A stretch of 64,000 nucleotides of DNA from positions 868,001 to 932,000 of the forward strand of contig NZ_JAIVKU010000004.1 of assembly GCF_020524165.1 (NCBI RefSeq), in the 5' to 3' direction. A model generated the notes under the pieces. That model searched no databases, was not told the DNA's origin, and worked only from the letters and a program-made list of their open reading frames with translations. Of the stretch, positions 26,625 through 35,151 are shown one piece after another (the first letter of the stretch is position 1; every line of letters begins with the position of its first letter). The stretch is from Guptibacillus hwajinpoensis. Its GTDB lineage: Bacteria > Bacillota > Bacilli > Bacillales > Guptibacillaceae. A program made the translations under genes and the position numbers.

Positions 26625-26768
26625 CTATTTCCCTTTTGGAGGGGCGTAGTCCGGTTCAGCTTTGCCTTTTGTTTGCATTTGTTTTCCTTTGTTCCCCTCA
26701 GCTTCAGGATTTACAGAAGCAAGGTGGTTTGGCTTAAATGATTTAGGGAACTTTTTGGGATTACTCAT
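26625..26768 (-). CDS. sspN: Small acid-soluble spore protein N
   Basis: 47 aa starting MSNPKKFPKSFKPNHL, with GNKGKQMQTKGK, matching SspN, a minor forespore-made spore protein. AAAGGAGGAG lies 6 nt before the ATG. Located upstream of tlp as expected from the B. subtilis sspN-tlp order. Confidence 0.85.
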   Translation of the reverse strand: MSNPKKFPKSFKPNHLASVNPEAEGNKGKQMQTKGKAEPDYAPPKGK

Positions 26769-26825
26769 TAGAATCTCCTCCTTTACGCTATAGGCTGTGC
26801 AACTAAAGGAGAAATATCTATCCGT

Positions 26826-26954
26826 TTATAAATTTTTCGCATGCTTTTGTTCGAATTTTTCTTCAATCCGTTCAATCGCTTTCTTGTCGTTCATTAATTC
26901 CAATTTATTTTGCATGACCAGTTCTTTAAACGAAACCTTCTTAGATTTTCTCAT
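26826..26954 (-). CDS. FbpB-family small basic protein
   Basis: 42 aa, MRKSKKVSFKELVMQNKLEL..., matching the Fur-regulated basic protein (FbpB/FbpA) family, which assists iron-sparing small RNA regulation in B. subtilis. No clear Fur box was seen upstream, so iron control here is unproven. It lies next to citB, an Fe-S enzyme gene that is a target of the iron-sparing response. Confidence 0.7.
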   Translation of the reverse strand: MRKSKKVSFKELVMQNKLELMNDKKAIERIEEKFEQKHAKNL

Positions 26955-27108
26955 ATGAGTCTCCTTTCCTTTTCAACAGGTTTTAAAACCAGTATTCCCG
27001 TTTTTTTAAAACTTATTACAAAAATCCGATTTTTTTGTTTATTAGATTAAAATTCAGCTTTCCTCAATTGAAAAGTGGAAAGGGTTCACCAGTGGAAAAA
27101 AAACGCAC

Positions 27109-27138
27109 AAAAAAAGGATGGCAAGAGCCACCCTTTTT
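27109..27138 (-). terminator. Terminator of citB
   Basis: GGGTGGC-TCTT-GCCATCC on the minus strand, followed by seven T. Confidence 0.85.
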
Positions 27139-27142
27139 CTCA

Positions 27143-29854
27143 TTAATTTGCAATTTTGTCGCGAAGAACCATTTGAAGGATACCACCGTGACGATAGTAG
27201 TCAATTTCCACTTCACTATCGAAACGAGCAAGTACTTTAAATGTTTGCGTTTCGCCTTCTGGAGTTGTCGCCGTAACGTTAATCTCATCACGCGGCTTCA
27301 CGTTTTCTGTAATTTCGACAGCAAACGTTTCTTTACCAGTAAGGTTATACGTATCCGCACTTTCACCATCTCTAAATTGAAGAGGAAGTACACCCATTAG
27401 AACTAGGTTACTACGGTGAATTCTTTCATAGCTTTCTGCAATTACCGTTTTAATTCCAAGAAGGTTTGTTCCTTTTGCAGCCCAGTCACGTGAGCTTCCC
27501 ATGCCGTAGTCTTTACCAGCAAGAACAACTAGACCTGTTCCTTCTTCTTTGTACTTCATTGCAGCATCATAGATTGGCATGACTTCATCTGTATTCCAGT
27601 ATGTTGTCCAGCCGCCTTCAGTGCCTGGAGCTACTTCGTTACGAATACGAATGTTACCAAACGTACCGCGCATCATAACTTCGTGGTTACCACGACGTGA
27701 TCCGTAAGAGTTAAAGTCAATCGGACGAACGCCGTTGTTTTGTAGGTATTGACCTGCAGGCATATCTTTTGCAATCGCACCAGCTGGTGAAATATGGTCC
27801 GTCGTTACTGAATCGCCAAACTTCGCGATCGCTCTAAGGTCTTTAAGCTCATGTATGTCTTCTGGATCTTTTGAAAGATTTTCGAAGAATGGAGGGTTCT
27901 GGATATAAGTAGACTGATCGTCCCAGTTATAAAGATCTCCTTCACTTGTGCTTAGTTCATTCCAACGTTTGTTTTCGTCGAATACTGTTTTGTACTGACG
28001 CTTAAACATTTCTGGTGTTACTGTTTCAGCGACAGCTTGCTTCACTTCTTCAGGAGATGGCCAAAGATCGCTTAGGAACACATCGTTTCCATCTTTATCT
28101 TTACCAAATGAATCAGAATGAAGATCAAAGTCCACTGTACCAGCAAGCGCATAAGCAACTACAAGCGGTGGTGAAGCGAGATAGTTTGCTTTCACTAGCG
28201 GGTGAATGCGTCCTTCAAAGTTTCGGTTACCTGAAAGGACAGACGTTACAGTAAGGTCGCTCTTTGCAACCGCATCTTCAATTTCTTCTTTAAGTGGTCC
28301 AGAGTTACCAATACAAGTGGTACAGCCATAACCAACGAGGTGGAAACCGAGGTCTCTAAGGTAAGGCATAAGACCAGACTTATCCAGGTAGTCTGTTACA
28401 ACTTTTGAACCTGGTGCAAGGCTTGTTTTCACGTATTCAGGAACTTTAAGTCCTTTTTCAACAGCTTTCTTCGCAAGAAGTGCTGCGCCAAGCATAACCG
28501 ATGGGTTTGAAGTATTTGTACAGCTTGTAATCGCAGCGATCGCAACTGCACCGGTTTTCATTGTGACTTCTTTTCCGTCGTTAAACTTCACAACGGCTTC
28601 TTTATTAATTTCGTCTTTATCCATACCCAGTCCCTGGTTACCTTGAGGAGCTGTAAGGGCTTTATTAAACTCTTTCTTCATATCAGAAAGAACAATCAAA
28701 TCCTGTGGACGTTTCGGTCCGGCAAGACTTGGTTCAACCGTTCCAAGATCAAGTTCTACTACGCTTGAGAAATCAGGATCTTCAGATTCTGGCGTGTAGA
28801 ACAATCCGTTAGCAATTGAGTATTCACGCACAAGGTTGATGTGCTCTTCAGAGCGACCAGTTAAGCGCATATATTCAAGCGCTTCTTCATCAACTGGGAA
28901 GAAGCTACATGTAGAACCTTGCTCTGGTGCCATGTTGGAAATCGTTGCACGGTCAGCAAGCGGCATGCCAGATAGACCTGGTCCGAAGAATTCAACAAAT
29001 TTCCCAACTACTTTTTTCTCACGTAGAAGCTGAGTTACTTTTAGTGCAAGATCCGTTGCTGTTGTTCCGCTTGGAAGTTCTCCAGTAAGCTTCACACCGA
29101 TTACTTCAGGAACTGGGAAGTAAGAAGGCTGTCCTAGCATACCTGCTTCAGCTTCAATACCACCAACACCCCATCCAAGAACACCAAGACCGTTGATCAT
29201 GGTTGTATGAGAGTCAGTACCAAATAATGTATCAGGATAAGCAATGTTTTCACCGTTAGCCGTATTTTCTTGAACCACATTTGCTACGTACTCCAAGTTT
29301 ACCTGGTGAACAATTCCAGTTGCTGGTGGAACAGCACGGTAATTATCAAACGCATCTTGAGCCCATTTCAGGAATTTATAGCGCTCAAGGTTACGTTCAA
29401 ATTCTTTGTTCATATTAAATTCAAGCGCGTCCTCTGATGCGTATTTATCAACCTGTACCGAGTGGTCAATAACAAGATCGACTGGAATTTCAGGGTTGAT
29501 TTTGTCAGGGTCGCCACCGATATCAGCCATTGCTTTACGAAGTGACGCAAGGTCAACAACTGCAGGTACGCCTGTGAAATCTTGAAGAATAACGCGTGAA
29601 GGTTTAAATGGTACGTCAATATCTTTGTTTTGCTCGCTAGTTCCCCATTTAGCGAGATTTTCAATATGCTCTTCTTTAATTACTTTACCGTCATACTGAC
29701 GTAAAACGGATTCGAGCAAGATTTTGATCGTGTAAGGGAGCTTGCTTACCTTAGCGATGCCTGCTTCTTCTAGCGCCTGAAGACGATAGAAGGAATATGT
29801 TTTACCATTGGCATCGAATGTTGCTTTCGAATTATAAAGTTCATGATTTGCCAT
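27143..29854 (-). CDS. citB: Aconitate hydratase (aconitase A)
   Basis: TCA-cycle enzyme interconverting citrate and isocitrate, and an RNA-binding regulator when its cluster is lost. 903 aa (B. subtilis CitB 909). The Fe-S ligands are in [10 protein letters not shown] and [11 protein letters not shown]. The ATG at 29854 follows GGAGGAGGGAA; a longer frame from 29911 is rejected. The promoter carries a CcpC-type dyad at about -66 and a half site near -27, matching control by citrate-responsive CcpC in B. subtilis. Confidence 0.96.
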   Translation of the reverse strand: MANHELYNSKATFDANGKTYSFYRLQALEEAGIAKVSKLPYTIKILLESVLRQYDGKVIKEEHIENLAKWGTSEQNKDIDVPFKPSRVILQDFTGVPAVVDLASLRKAMADIGGDPDKINPEIPVDLVIDHSVQVDKYASEDALEFNMNKEFERNLERYKFLKWAQDAFDNYRAVPPATGIVHQVNLEYVANVVQENTANGENIAYPDTLFGTDSHTTMINGLGVLGWGVGGIEAEAGMLGQPSYFPVPEVIGVKLTGELPSGTTATDLALKVTQLLREKKVVGKFVEFFGPGLSGMPLADRATISNMAPEQGSTCSFFPVDEEALEYMRLTGRSEEHINLVREYSIANGLFYTPESEDPDFSSVVELDLGTVEPSLAGPKRPQDLIVLSDMKKEFNKALTAPQGNQGLGMDKDEINKEAVVKFNDGKEVTMKTGAVAIAAITSCTNTSNPSVMLGAALLAKKAVEKGLKVPEYVKTSLAPGSKVVTDYLDKSGLMPYLRDLGFHLVGYGCTTCIGNSGPLKEEIEDAVAKSDLTVTSVLSGNRNFEGRIHPLVKANYLASPPLVVAYALAGTVDFDLHSDSFGKDKDGNDVFLSDLWPSPEEVKQAVAETVTPEMFKRQYKTVFDENKRWNELSTSEGDLYNWDDQSTYIQNPPFFENLSKDPEDIHELKDLRAIAKFGDSVTTDHISPAGAIAKDMPAGQYLQNNGVRPIDFNSYGSRRGNHEVMMRGTFGNIRIRNEVAPGTEGGWTTYWNTDEVMPIYDAAMKYKEEGTGLVVLAGKDYGMGSSRDWAAKGTNLLGIKTVIAESYERIHRSNLVLMGVLPLQFRDGESADTYNLTGKETFAVEITENVKPRDEINVTATTPEGETQTFKVLARFDSEVEIDYYRHGGILQMVLRDKIAN

Positions 29855-29924
29855 ATGTAGTTCCCTCCTCCAAATTGCATAACAAAGCGGATGTCGAAAA
29901 AACGTTTTCAACTTCCCTTTATCC

Positions 29925-29953
29925 AGTTTAGTAAATTTCTAAACATAAGTAAA
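29925..29953 (-). promoter_or_regulatory. citB: citB promoter with CcpC half site
   Basis: TTTACT (29953-29948), 17-nt spacer, TAAACT (29930-29925). A TTAT half dyad lies about -27 to -30. Confidence 0.7.
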
Positions 29954-29971
29954 TAACAAGATTGTTATTGC

Positions 29972-29996
29972 TGTTGATAAGTGTAGCTTATCAACA
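29972..29996. promoter_or_regulatory. CcpC-type dyad operator
   Basis: TGTTGATAAG-TGTAG-CTTATCAACA, a perfect 10-bp-arm inverted repeat containing ATAA-N7-TTAT, the known CcpC dyad. Its centre is 66 nt before the predicted citB start point. Confidence 0.82.
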
Positions 29997-30044
29997 CATA
30001 TTTTCGCTTGTTCAGGACAAGTTAGAATGAGGGAGGTGATCACA

Positions 30045-30194
30045 ATGGGAAAGCGAAAAGCAAATGGTGTTCGACCAGGAATGAATGACGCTGACGCACA
30101 GGGAAATGGAGCAGGATATGATAATGAGTATGCGCATGAGCATATGACTGCAGAACAGCGACAATACAACAAAAAGACAAAAAAACGCCAATAG
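30045..30194 (+). CDS. sspO: Small acid-soluble spore protein O
   Basis: 49 aa, MGKRKANGVRPGMNDADAQG..., matching SspO (formerly CotK), a minor forespore-synthesised spore protein. GGGAGGTG lies 6 nt before the ATG. Divergent from citB as in B. subtilis, although sspP is separated from it here by a gene on the other strand. Confidence 0.93.
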   Translation: MGKRKANGVRPGMNDADAQGNGAGYDNEYAHEHMTAEQRQYNKKTKKRQ

Positions 30195-30198
30195 ATTC

Positions 30199-30231
30199 AA
30201 AACCCGTCACAATAAGATGACGGGTTTTTTG
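30199..30231. terminator. Bidirectional terminator of sspO
   Basis: AAACCCGTCA-N8-TGACGGGTTT followed by T. Confidence 0.85.
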
Positions 30232-30233
30232 AA

Positions 30234-30491
30234 TTACTCGTTGTTCATTTCTGCTTCAATCGACTGCAGGTCCTGTTGGAATTGCAGTAACTGTGCGCGC
30301 TGATGTTCAGATGCATTGACTAACGCGTTTTCAATTTGTTGTTTTGCTTCCCCTACTTCTTGCTGAAGGTGTTTTAAGTCTTTTCCATACCCGCTACTAC
30401 TTACCACAATTTCATTTTTGGCATCAATCGCTTGTTCATAGCCCTGCTGTGCTGCCTGAAATGATTGTTGTTTATTTTTATGATATGGCAT
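30234..30491 (-). CDS. Small coiled-coil protein (DUF2524/YtzC-like)
   Basis: 85 aa, Gln/Ala/Glu-rich helical protein. The pattern ALVNASEHQRAQLLQFQQDLQSIEAEM resembles the C-terminal half of YtzC (DUF2524) of B. subtilis. Function unknown. It lies between two spore protein genes, which may hint at sporulation expression (inference). Confidence 0.6.
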   Translation of the reverse strand: MPYHKNKQQSFQAAQQGYEQAIDAKNEIVVSSSGYGKDLKHLQQEVGEAKQQIENALVNASEHQRAQLLQFQQDLQSIEAEMNNE

Positions 30492-30556
30492 TCATCCAAC
30501 CTCCTTTTCTTGTGCTTTCACCATAGTTTAACCAGGTAACAGCGTCCTATTCGATC

Positions 30557-30586
30557 AGAATAAGGACCGTAAACCTGTCCATACTA
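30557..30586 (+). promoter_or_regulatory. Sigma-G/F-type promoter of sspP
   Basis: AGAATA, 17-nt spacer, CATACTA, 20 bp before the sspP ATG. Confidence 0.7.
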
Positions 30587-30606
30587 AACAACAAGGAGGG
30601 ATTGCA

Positions 30607-30744
30607 ATGACTGAAAGCAATACGTTTAAAGATATCAGGAAAAACGCTCCTAAGGGTCATACTGGACAGCCTGAACCGATGAAAGGCTCTCATAAAGTGA
30701 AAAACAGAAATCATACAAGACAAAAAAATGGTGAAGGGTTTTAA
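30607..30744 (+). CDS. sspP: Small acid-soluble spore protein P
   Basis: 45 aa, [20 protein letters not shown]..., with the SspP signature KNAPKGH.GQPEP and [11 protein letters not shown]. Strong SD AAGGAGGG. It marks the left edge of the selenium island within the conserved spore-protein block. Confidence 0.93.
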   Translation: MTESNTFKDIRKNAPKGHTGQPEPMKGSHKVKNRNHTRQKNGEGF

Positions 30745-30761
30745 TCCTCTCACTCAATGAC

Positions 30762-30788
30762 AAAAGGCGGCCTTTGTGGCCGCCTTTT
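30762..30788. terminator. Bidirectional terminator sspP/selA
   Basis: AAAAGGCGGCC-TTTGT-GGCCGCCTTTTT. Confidence 0.88.
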
Positions 30789-32182
30789 TAGTGATCACTA
30801 TTAACTAACTCACTGAGAATCACAGCTTCCTCATCCGTCGTGACCGTTCTTAAGTCAATTAATATTTTATCGTCTTTAATTCGCGTAATAATTGGTTGTT
30901 CGCTGCGCCTTAGCTTTTCTTCCAATTCATTCACGGGATAATCATTCGTTCGAATGGCTACAACATAAGTCGGCAGCTCAACCGCTGGCATCGTGCCTCC
31001 ACCTACTTGAGAAACACTAGCTTCCACCTCTACCTTATAATAAGAACACTTTTTTTCAAGTTGTTCCTTAAACTGACTCGCACGTTTTCGTATTTCTTCT
31101 GCTTTTGCCGTAATATCTCTTATCGTCGGAATGTTCGTTCCATCTTTATATAAATGTTCCCCTAACGTAGCCTCAAGAGCAGCAAGCGTAAACTTATCGA
31201 CACGTAACACGCGAGCAAGCTGATGTCTTTTTAATCGATCGATCAGCTCTTTTTTACCAGCAACCATCCCTGCCTGTGGCCCGCCAAGTAGCTTGTCACC
31301 GCTAAATGAAACTAAATCAGCACCAGCAGCAAGCGTTTCTTGAACGGTAGGCTCTTCTCCAATTCCATCTTTTCGATAATCGTATAATGCGCCACTTCCT
31401 AAATCTTCGTAAAAAATGACCTGCTGTTTTTTTGCAATGGATGCTAATTGCTCGCGATCTACTTCTGACGTAAAGCCAACAATGGCAAAATTGCTACGAT
31501 GCACTTTCATTAACATCGCCGTTTCATCGTTCACAGCTTGTTCATAGTCAGCGGGATGTGTTTTATTCGTAGTGCCTACTTCCTTCAAGCGCGCCCCACT
31601 CTCTTCCATGATGGAAGAAACCCGAAAGGATCCTCCAATTTCAACAAGCTCGCCTCGCGACACAACCACTTCTTTTTCTTTTGCAAGGGCACTCAGAATC
31701 AAGAAAACAGCTGCCGCATTGTTATTGACGACCATAGCTGCTTCTGCCCCTGTGGCCTTGCAAATCGCTTCTTCGACAATGGTATGTCGGGATCCTCGGA
31801 TTCCTTCTGCAAGGTTATATTCGAGTGTGGAGTAACTTTTGGCTACTTCCATCATATGATCTAGTGCAGCATCGCTTAATCTCGCTCTTCCAAGATTCGT
31901 ATGTAGGACGACGCCGGTCGCATTTATAACGGGGATTAAGTGATTCGCATTCAATGAGGCCATCTTCTCTTTTATGCTCGCTATAATCTCACTTTGAAAA
32001 CCGTGACGATCTCGAGCTTTTCCTGTATATCTTTCTTTTATTAAAGCCTCACGCAGGTCATTGACTTCTTCTTGAATCAATTGCTTCAATAAATCATGAG
32101 GAAATTCACGTCCACGCTCTTCTTTCAATAACGCTTCTTGAATCTGATGGATCGGCGGAATTTCTCTAAGTAATTTCAACAT
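30788..32182 (-). CDS. selA: L-seryl-tRNA(Sec) selenium transferase
   Basis: SelA converts Ser-tRNA(Sec) to Sec-tRNA(Sec) with selenophosphate, using PLP. 464 aa. N-terminal helical domain REIPPIHQI, VINATGVVLHTNLGRA, and the PLP lysine in SFSGDKLLGGPQAG are diagnostic. The start is ATG 32182 because AGGAG sits directly against the upstream ATG. A GC-rich hairpin separates it from the SelW-like gene 44 nt upstream, likely the same transcript. It partners with the tRNA-Sec at 38.5 kb. Confidence 0.95.
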   Translation of the reverse strand: MLKLLREIPPIHQIQEALLKEERGREFPHDLLKQLIQEEVNDLREALIKERYTGKARDRHGFQSEIIASIKEKMASLNANHLIPVINATGVVLHTNLGRARLSDAALDHMMEVAKSYSTLEYNLAEGIRGSRHTIVEEAICKATGAEAAMVVNNNAAAVFLILSALAKEKEVVVSRGELVEIGGSFRVSSIMEESGARLKEVGTTNKTHPADYEQAVNDETAMLMKVHRSNFAIVGFTSEVDREQLASIAKKQQVIFYEDLGSGALYDYRKDGIGEEPTVQETLAAGADLVSFSGDKLLGGPQAGMVAGKKELIDRLKRHQLARVLRVDKFTLAALEATLGEHLYKDGTNIPTIRDITAKAEEIRKRASQFKEQLEKKCSYYKVEVEASVSQVGGGTMPAVELPTYVVAIRTNDYPVNELEEKLRRSEQPIITRIKDDKILIDLRTVTTDEEAVILSELVNSDH

Positions 32183-32207
32183 GCTCATCTCCTATTGCGA
32201 AACGAAA

Positions 32208-32226
32208 GGCACCCGCGCGGGGTGCC
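32208..32226 (-). other. GC-rich hairpin between the SelW-like gene and selA
   Basis: GGCACCC-CGCGC-GGGTGCC on the minus strand, followed by TTTCGTTTCG. It starts 1 nt after the SelW-like stop codon. Too poor a T tract for a sure terminator. It may attenuate selA or stabilise the upstream mRNA. Confidence 0.55.
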
Positions 32227-32472
32227 CTACTCGAATGTTTTGCCTTCCATTTCTATAATAAATGAATCTACTTCTGGGTACTGACCTGATTCTTTTTTGG
32301 AATGGATCCGATCTCCATTTACCGTTATTTCAAACACACCACCTGATCCAGGAATTAACTCTAGGGATTCAATCTGATGTCTAAAGTGGTTAAATAATGA
32401 TTCCGCGAAACTCGCGGCTTTTGGTGCATAGTTTCACTGCATGCAGAATTCGATCGTTACACGATACTTCAT
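32227..32472 (-). CDS. SelW/Rdx-family selenoprotein (in-frame UGA = Sec)
   Basis: 81 codons with UGA at codon 13 (32434-32436) read as selenocysteine. The N-terminus is MKYRVTIEFCMQU, giving the CxxU redox motif, followed by NYAPKAASFAES and SGGVFEITVNG...KKESGQYPEVDSF. This matches the thioredoxin-like SelW/SelT/SelH (Rdx) family, about 80-95 aa. The bases after UGA form CCGCGA-GUU-UCGCGG with the loop 22 nt from UGA, fitting the bacterial SECIS rule of a G at the start of a small loop. SD AGGAGG lies upstream. It precedes selA. Standard gene callers would split or miss it. Confidence 0.92.
32403..32417 (-). promoter_or_regulatory. Bacterial SECIS hairpin of the SelW-like gene
   Basis: Six-base-pair stem CCGCGA/UCGCGG with GUU loop, 22 nt downstream of the UGA. 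Confidence 0.8.
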
Positions 32473-32567
32473 ATTGGCGACCTCCTCTGATGAAATTCAG
32501 GTTGTACATACTATATCATTTCAAAAAAGTGATGAAAAGATTTATACTCAGAGAAGGAGGTGGTTAT

Positions 32568-33617
32568 ATGTCAAATCAAGAAAACATCCGTTTAACATCC
32601 CTTTCGACAAAAGGTGGTTGAGGATGCAAAATCGGTCCTGAGGACCTGACGCAAGTTTTGCGTCAATTACCTAACAAGAAAACAGATCCAAATTTACTCG
32701 TTGGCGTTGAAACTTCTGACGATGCAGGCGTATACCGCCTAACCGATGAAATTGCCATGATTCAAACGGTAGACTTCTTTACACCTATCGTTGATGATCC
32801 ATATATGTTCGGCCAGATTGCAGCGGCTAATTCATTAAGCGATGTTTACGCGATGGGCGGGGTACCGAAAACCGTTCTAAACATAGTCGGTTTCCCAATT
32901 AAAAAGCTAGCTCCTTCCATTCTTACAGAAATTTTGAAAGGCGCAGCGGATAAAGTGGATGAAGCAGGCGCTGTCACAGCTGGTGGACATTCCATTGATG
33001 ATCAAGAGCCAAAGTTCGGGCTATCTGTAACGGGCCTCGTTCACCCAGACAAAATCCTCATGAACGTTGGGGCTAAGCCTGGAGACGCGATTGTTTTAAC
33101 GAAGCCAATCGGTGTTGGCATTCAAACAACAGCCATTAAACCTGAAAAGCTAACGGCTGAACAGCTCCAGCGCGTAACAGAAACAATGGCCGAGTTAAAC
33201 AAAACGGCAGCGGAAGAGCTAGCTGGTTTGTCACCTAATGCCGTAACAGATGTCACTGGCTTTGGATTACTTGGACATGCATATGAAATGGCAACTGGAA
33301 GCAACGTTAGTATTCAGATAGACTATAACAGCGTACCGGTATTGCCTGGCACGCTGGAGCTAGCAGAGCAAGGCTTTATCCCGGGTGGATCTAAAGCGAA
33401 TCATCGCTGGATATCTGAAGCAGTCAGATATGAAAACATATCAGAACTTGAACAATACATCCTTTGTGATGCTGTTACATCTGGAGGTCTTTTGATAAGT
33501 CTTCCTGATCATGAAGCGAAGGAGTATCAATCAAGGATGAGCGATAAAGGAAAGACTGCTAGCATTGTTGGTCACGTCAAAGAAAAAGGATCTTTTGCGA
33601 TTACCGCAAGTAAATAA
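32568..33617 (+). CDS. selD: Selenide, water dikinase (SelD), itself a selenoprotein
   Basis: SelD makes selenophosphate from selenide and ATP. 349 residues with UGA at codon 18 (32619-32621): LTSLSTKGG-U-GCKIGPEDL, where the catalytic Cys/Sec is expected. Downstream are DDAGVYRL, DFFTP, AGGHSIDD and GFGLLGHAYEM. The ATG at 32568 has AGGAGGTG upstream. Without Sec insertion only a 17-residue peptide would be made, so selD depends on selA, selB and tRNA-Sec nearby. Divergent from the SelW-like/selA unit and convergent with phnC. Confidence 0.95.
32634..32665 (+). promoter_or_regulatory. Two tandem hairpins after the selD UGA (SECIS)
   Basis: GGTCC-TGA-GGACC (32634-32646) is followed directly by TGACGCAA-GTT-TTGCGTCA (32647-32665). 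Loops start 17 and 33 nt after UGA, both inside the range reported for bacterial SECIS. The second has the same GUU loop as the SelW-like gene, so it is the better candidate. Confidence 0.7.
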
Positions 33618-33620
33618 CAA

Positions 33621-33655
33621 AACGGAAGTAGGGGCTCTCCCTACTTCCGTTTTTA
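33621..33655. terminator. Bidirectional terminator selD/phnC
   Basis: AACGGAAGTAGGG-GCTCT-CCCTACTTCCGTT then T. Confidence 0.88.
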
Positions 33656-34408
33656 ACTTTCATATAGCATGTCTTCTATTTCTCCTGTCAAAGCCTCAGG
33701 TCGATCATCGAAGACCACACGCCCCTCTTTTAATGCCACGATGCGCGAAGCATACCTTTTCGCTAGCTTTACATCGTGTACATTAATGATGGTTAACAAA
33801 TTCCGCTCCTCATGCAAACGACGAAGCAGTTGAAAAATGCGGTTAGCCGTCCCTGGATCAAGACTTGCGACAGGCTCGTCCCCAAGAAAAACATCAGGTG
33901 ACTGGGCAAGCGCCCTGGCAATACCAACACGTTGTCTCTGACCCCCGCTCAATAAATCCACACGCTTATTTAAATGAGGTAACAGTTCAACTTGTTCAAC
34001 CACGTCTCTTACAAGCCTTTTTTCACTTTCATCAAATAAACCTGCCATGTTGCGTATGGTTGATCGAGAACCAAATAACCCCGTGTAGACATTTTGCAAA
34101 ACCGTTAAACGGGGAATTAACTGATGATGCTGAAAAATCATTCCCATCTTTTTCCTTTGTCTCCTCAAGCCTTCTCGATCAAGGGTTTGGAAAGAACGTC
34201 CATTATAGGTAATATTCCCTTCAGTTAAAGCCTGCAATCCATTTAGCGTGCGAATGAAAGTTGACTTTCCTGCGCCCGTTTTACCTAGAATACAAACAAA
34301 CTCGCCCCGCTGAAAGGTGAGAGAAACATGATTCAATGCATACGATTCTGCATGTTGATAGCGAACGCATCCATTTTCCACTATTAACAACGCGTCATTA
34401 CATGACAT
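33653..34408 (-). CDS. phnC: Phosphonate-type ABC transporter ATPase
   Basis: 251 aa, PhnC-type ATPase energising import. Walker A GKTGAGKST, Q-loop IFQHHQLIPRLTV, signature LSGGQRQRVGIARAL and Walker B DVFLGDEPVASLDP are all present. It overlaps phnE by 11 nt. Last gene of the selB-phnD-phnE-phnC run. Substrate by family: phosphonate, phosphite or another oxyanion. The selB operon context suggests a selenium oxyanion (inference). Confidence 0.9.
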   Translation of the reverse strand: MSCNDALLIVENGCVRYQHAESYALNHVSLTFQRGEFVCILGKTGAGKSTFIRTLNGLQALTEGNITYNGRSFQTLDREGLRRQRKKMGMIFQHHQLIPRLTVLQNVYTGLFGSRSTIRNMAGLFDESEKRLVRDVVEQVELLPHLNKRVDLLSGGQRQRVGIARALAQSPDVFLGDEPVASLDPGTANRIFQLLRRLHEERNLLTIINVHDVKLAKRYASRIVALKEGRVVFDDRPEALTGEIEDMLYES

Positions 34409-35150
34409 TTTGCCTCACCCTACTTCCGAGAAAATCAACGACAATCACAATGATCATAATCAGCATCACATCGACCGCAACCGTTTGGTACTGAAATGTC
34501 TTAAAATGAACAAACAGCTGCTGCCCAATGCCACCTCCACCGACTAAACCAAGCATTAGTGACGTTCGAATCGCTACTTCGAAGCGATAAAAATAGTGGG
34601 AGAGGACATTCGGCCAAATTTGTGGAAAGATAGAAAAAAGCGCGCCGATTAACGGACGTGCCCCCACCGCCTTCATTGCCTCCTGCGGACCTTTGTCAGC
34701 CGCTTCAATCAATTCTGCAATCAGCTTTGATAGTACACTTGCATTGTGAACGATAATCGCAATTGTTGCGGCAAATGGACCGGGACCAACGATGGTAAGA
34801 AACATTAAACCAAGCACAATTTCAGGAATCGACCGGACGAAACTTAAACCAATACGCACAGCCCCATAAAAAGGACCTGCTGTATTTTTGGCGGCAAGCA
34901 AGCTAACGGGTAAGGCAACAAGTAACCCAGCAAAGCTACCAAGAAAGGCCATTCCCAATGTGACAAGACTTGCTTTTAACATCGACGGAAGCACCGACGT
35001 ATTGAACGGAAACCAGTTCGATAGAAAATCAATCATATTGTTAAATTGACTAAACTTCCGAACATCGAACTCCGTCACTCCTATGCTCCACAACATTAAT
35101 GCGATTACTATTAGAAATAGTATAAGGTGCTTCCATTTAAACCAGGCCAT
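34398..35150 (-). CDS. phnE: Phosphonate-type ABC transporter permease
   Basis: 250 aa, PhnE-like permease with about six membrane helices and the EAA-type cytoplasmic loop (EAADKGPQEAMKAVGARPLIG). Only one nucleotide separates it from the phnD stop, and it overlaps phnC. One permease gene, so presumably a homodimer. Confidence 0.9.
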   Translation of the reverse strand: MAWFKWKHLILFLIVIALMLWSIGVTEFDVRKFSQFNNMIDFLSNWFPFNTSVLPSMLKASLVTLGMAFLGSFAGLLVALPVSLLAAKNTAGPFYGAVRIGLSFVRSIPEIVLGLMFLTIVGPGPFAATIAIIVHNASVLSKLIAELIEAADKGPQEAMKAVGARPLIGALFSIFPQIWPNVLSHYFYRFEVAIRTSLMLGLVGGGGIGQQLFVHFKTFQYQTVAVDVMLIMIIVIVVDFLGSRVRQNVM

Positions 35151-35151
35151 T

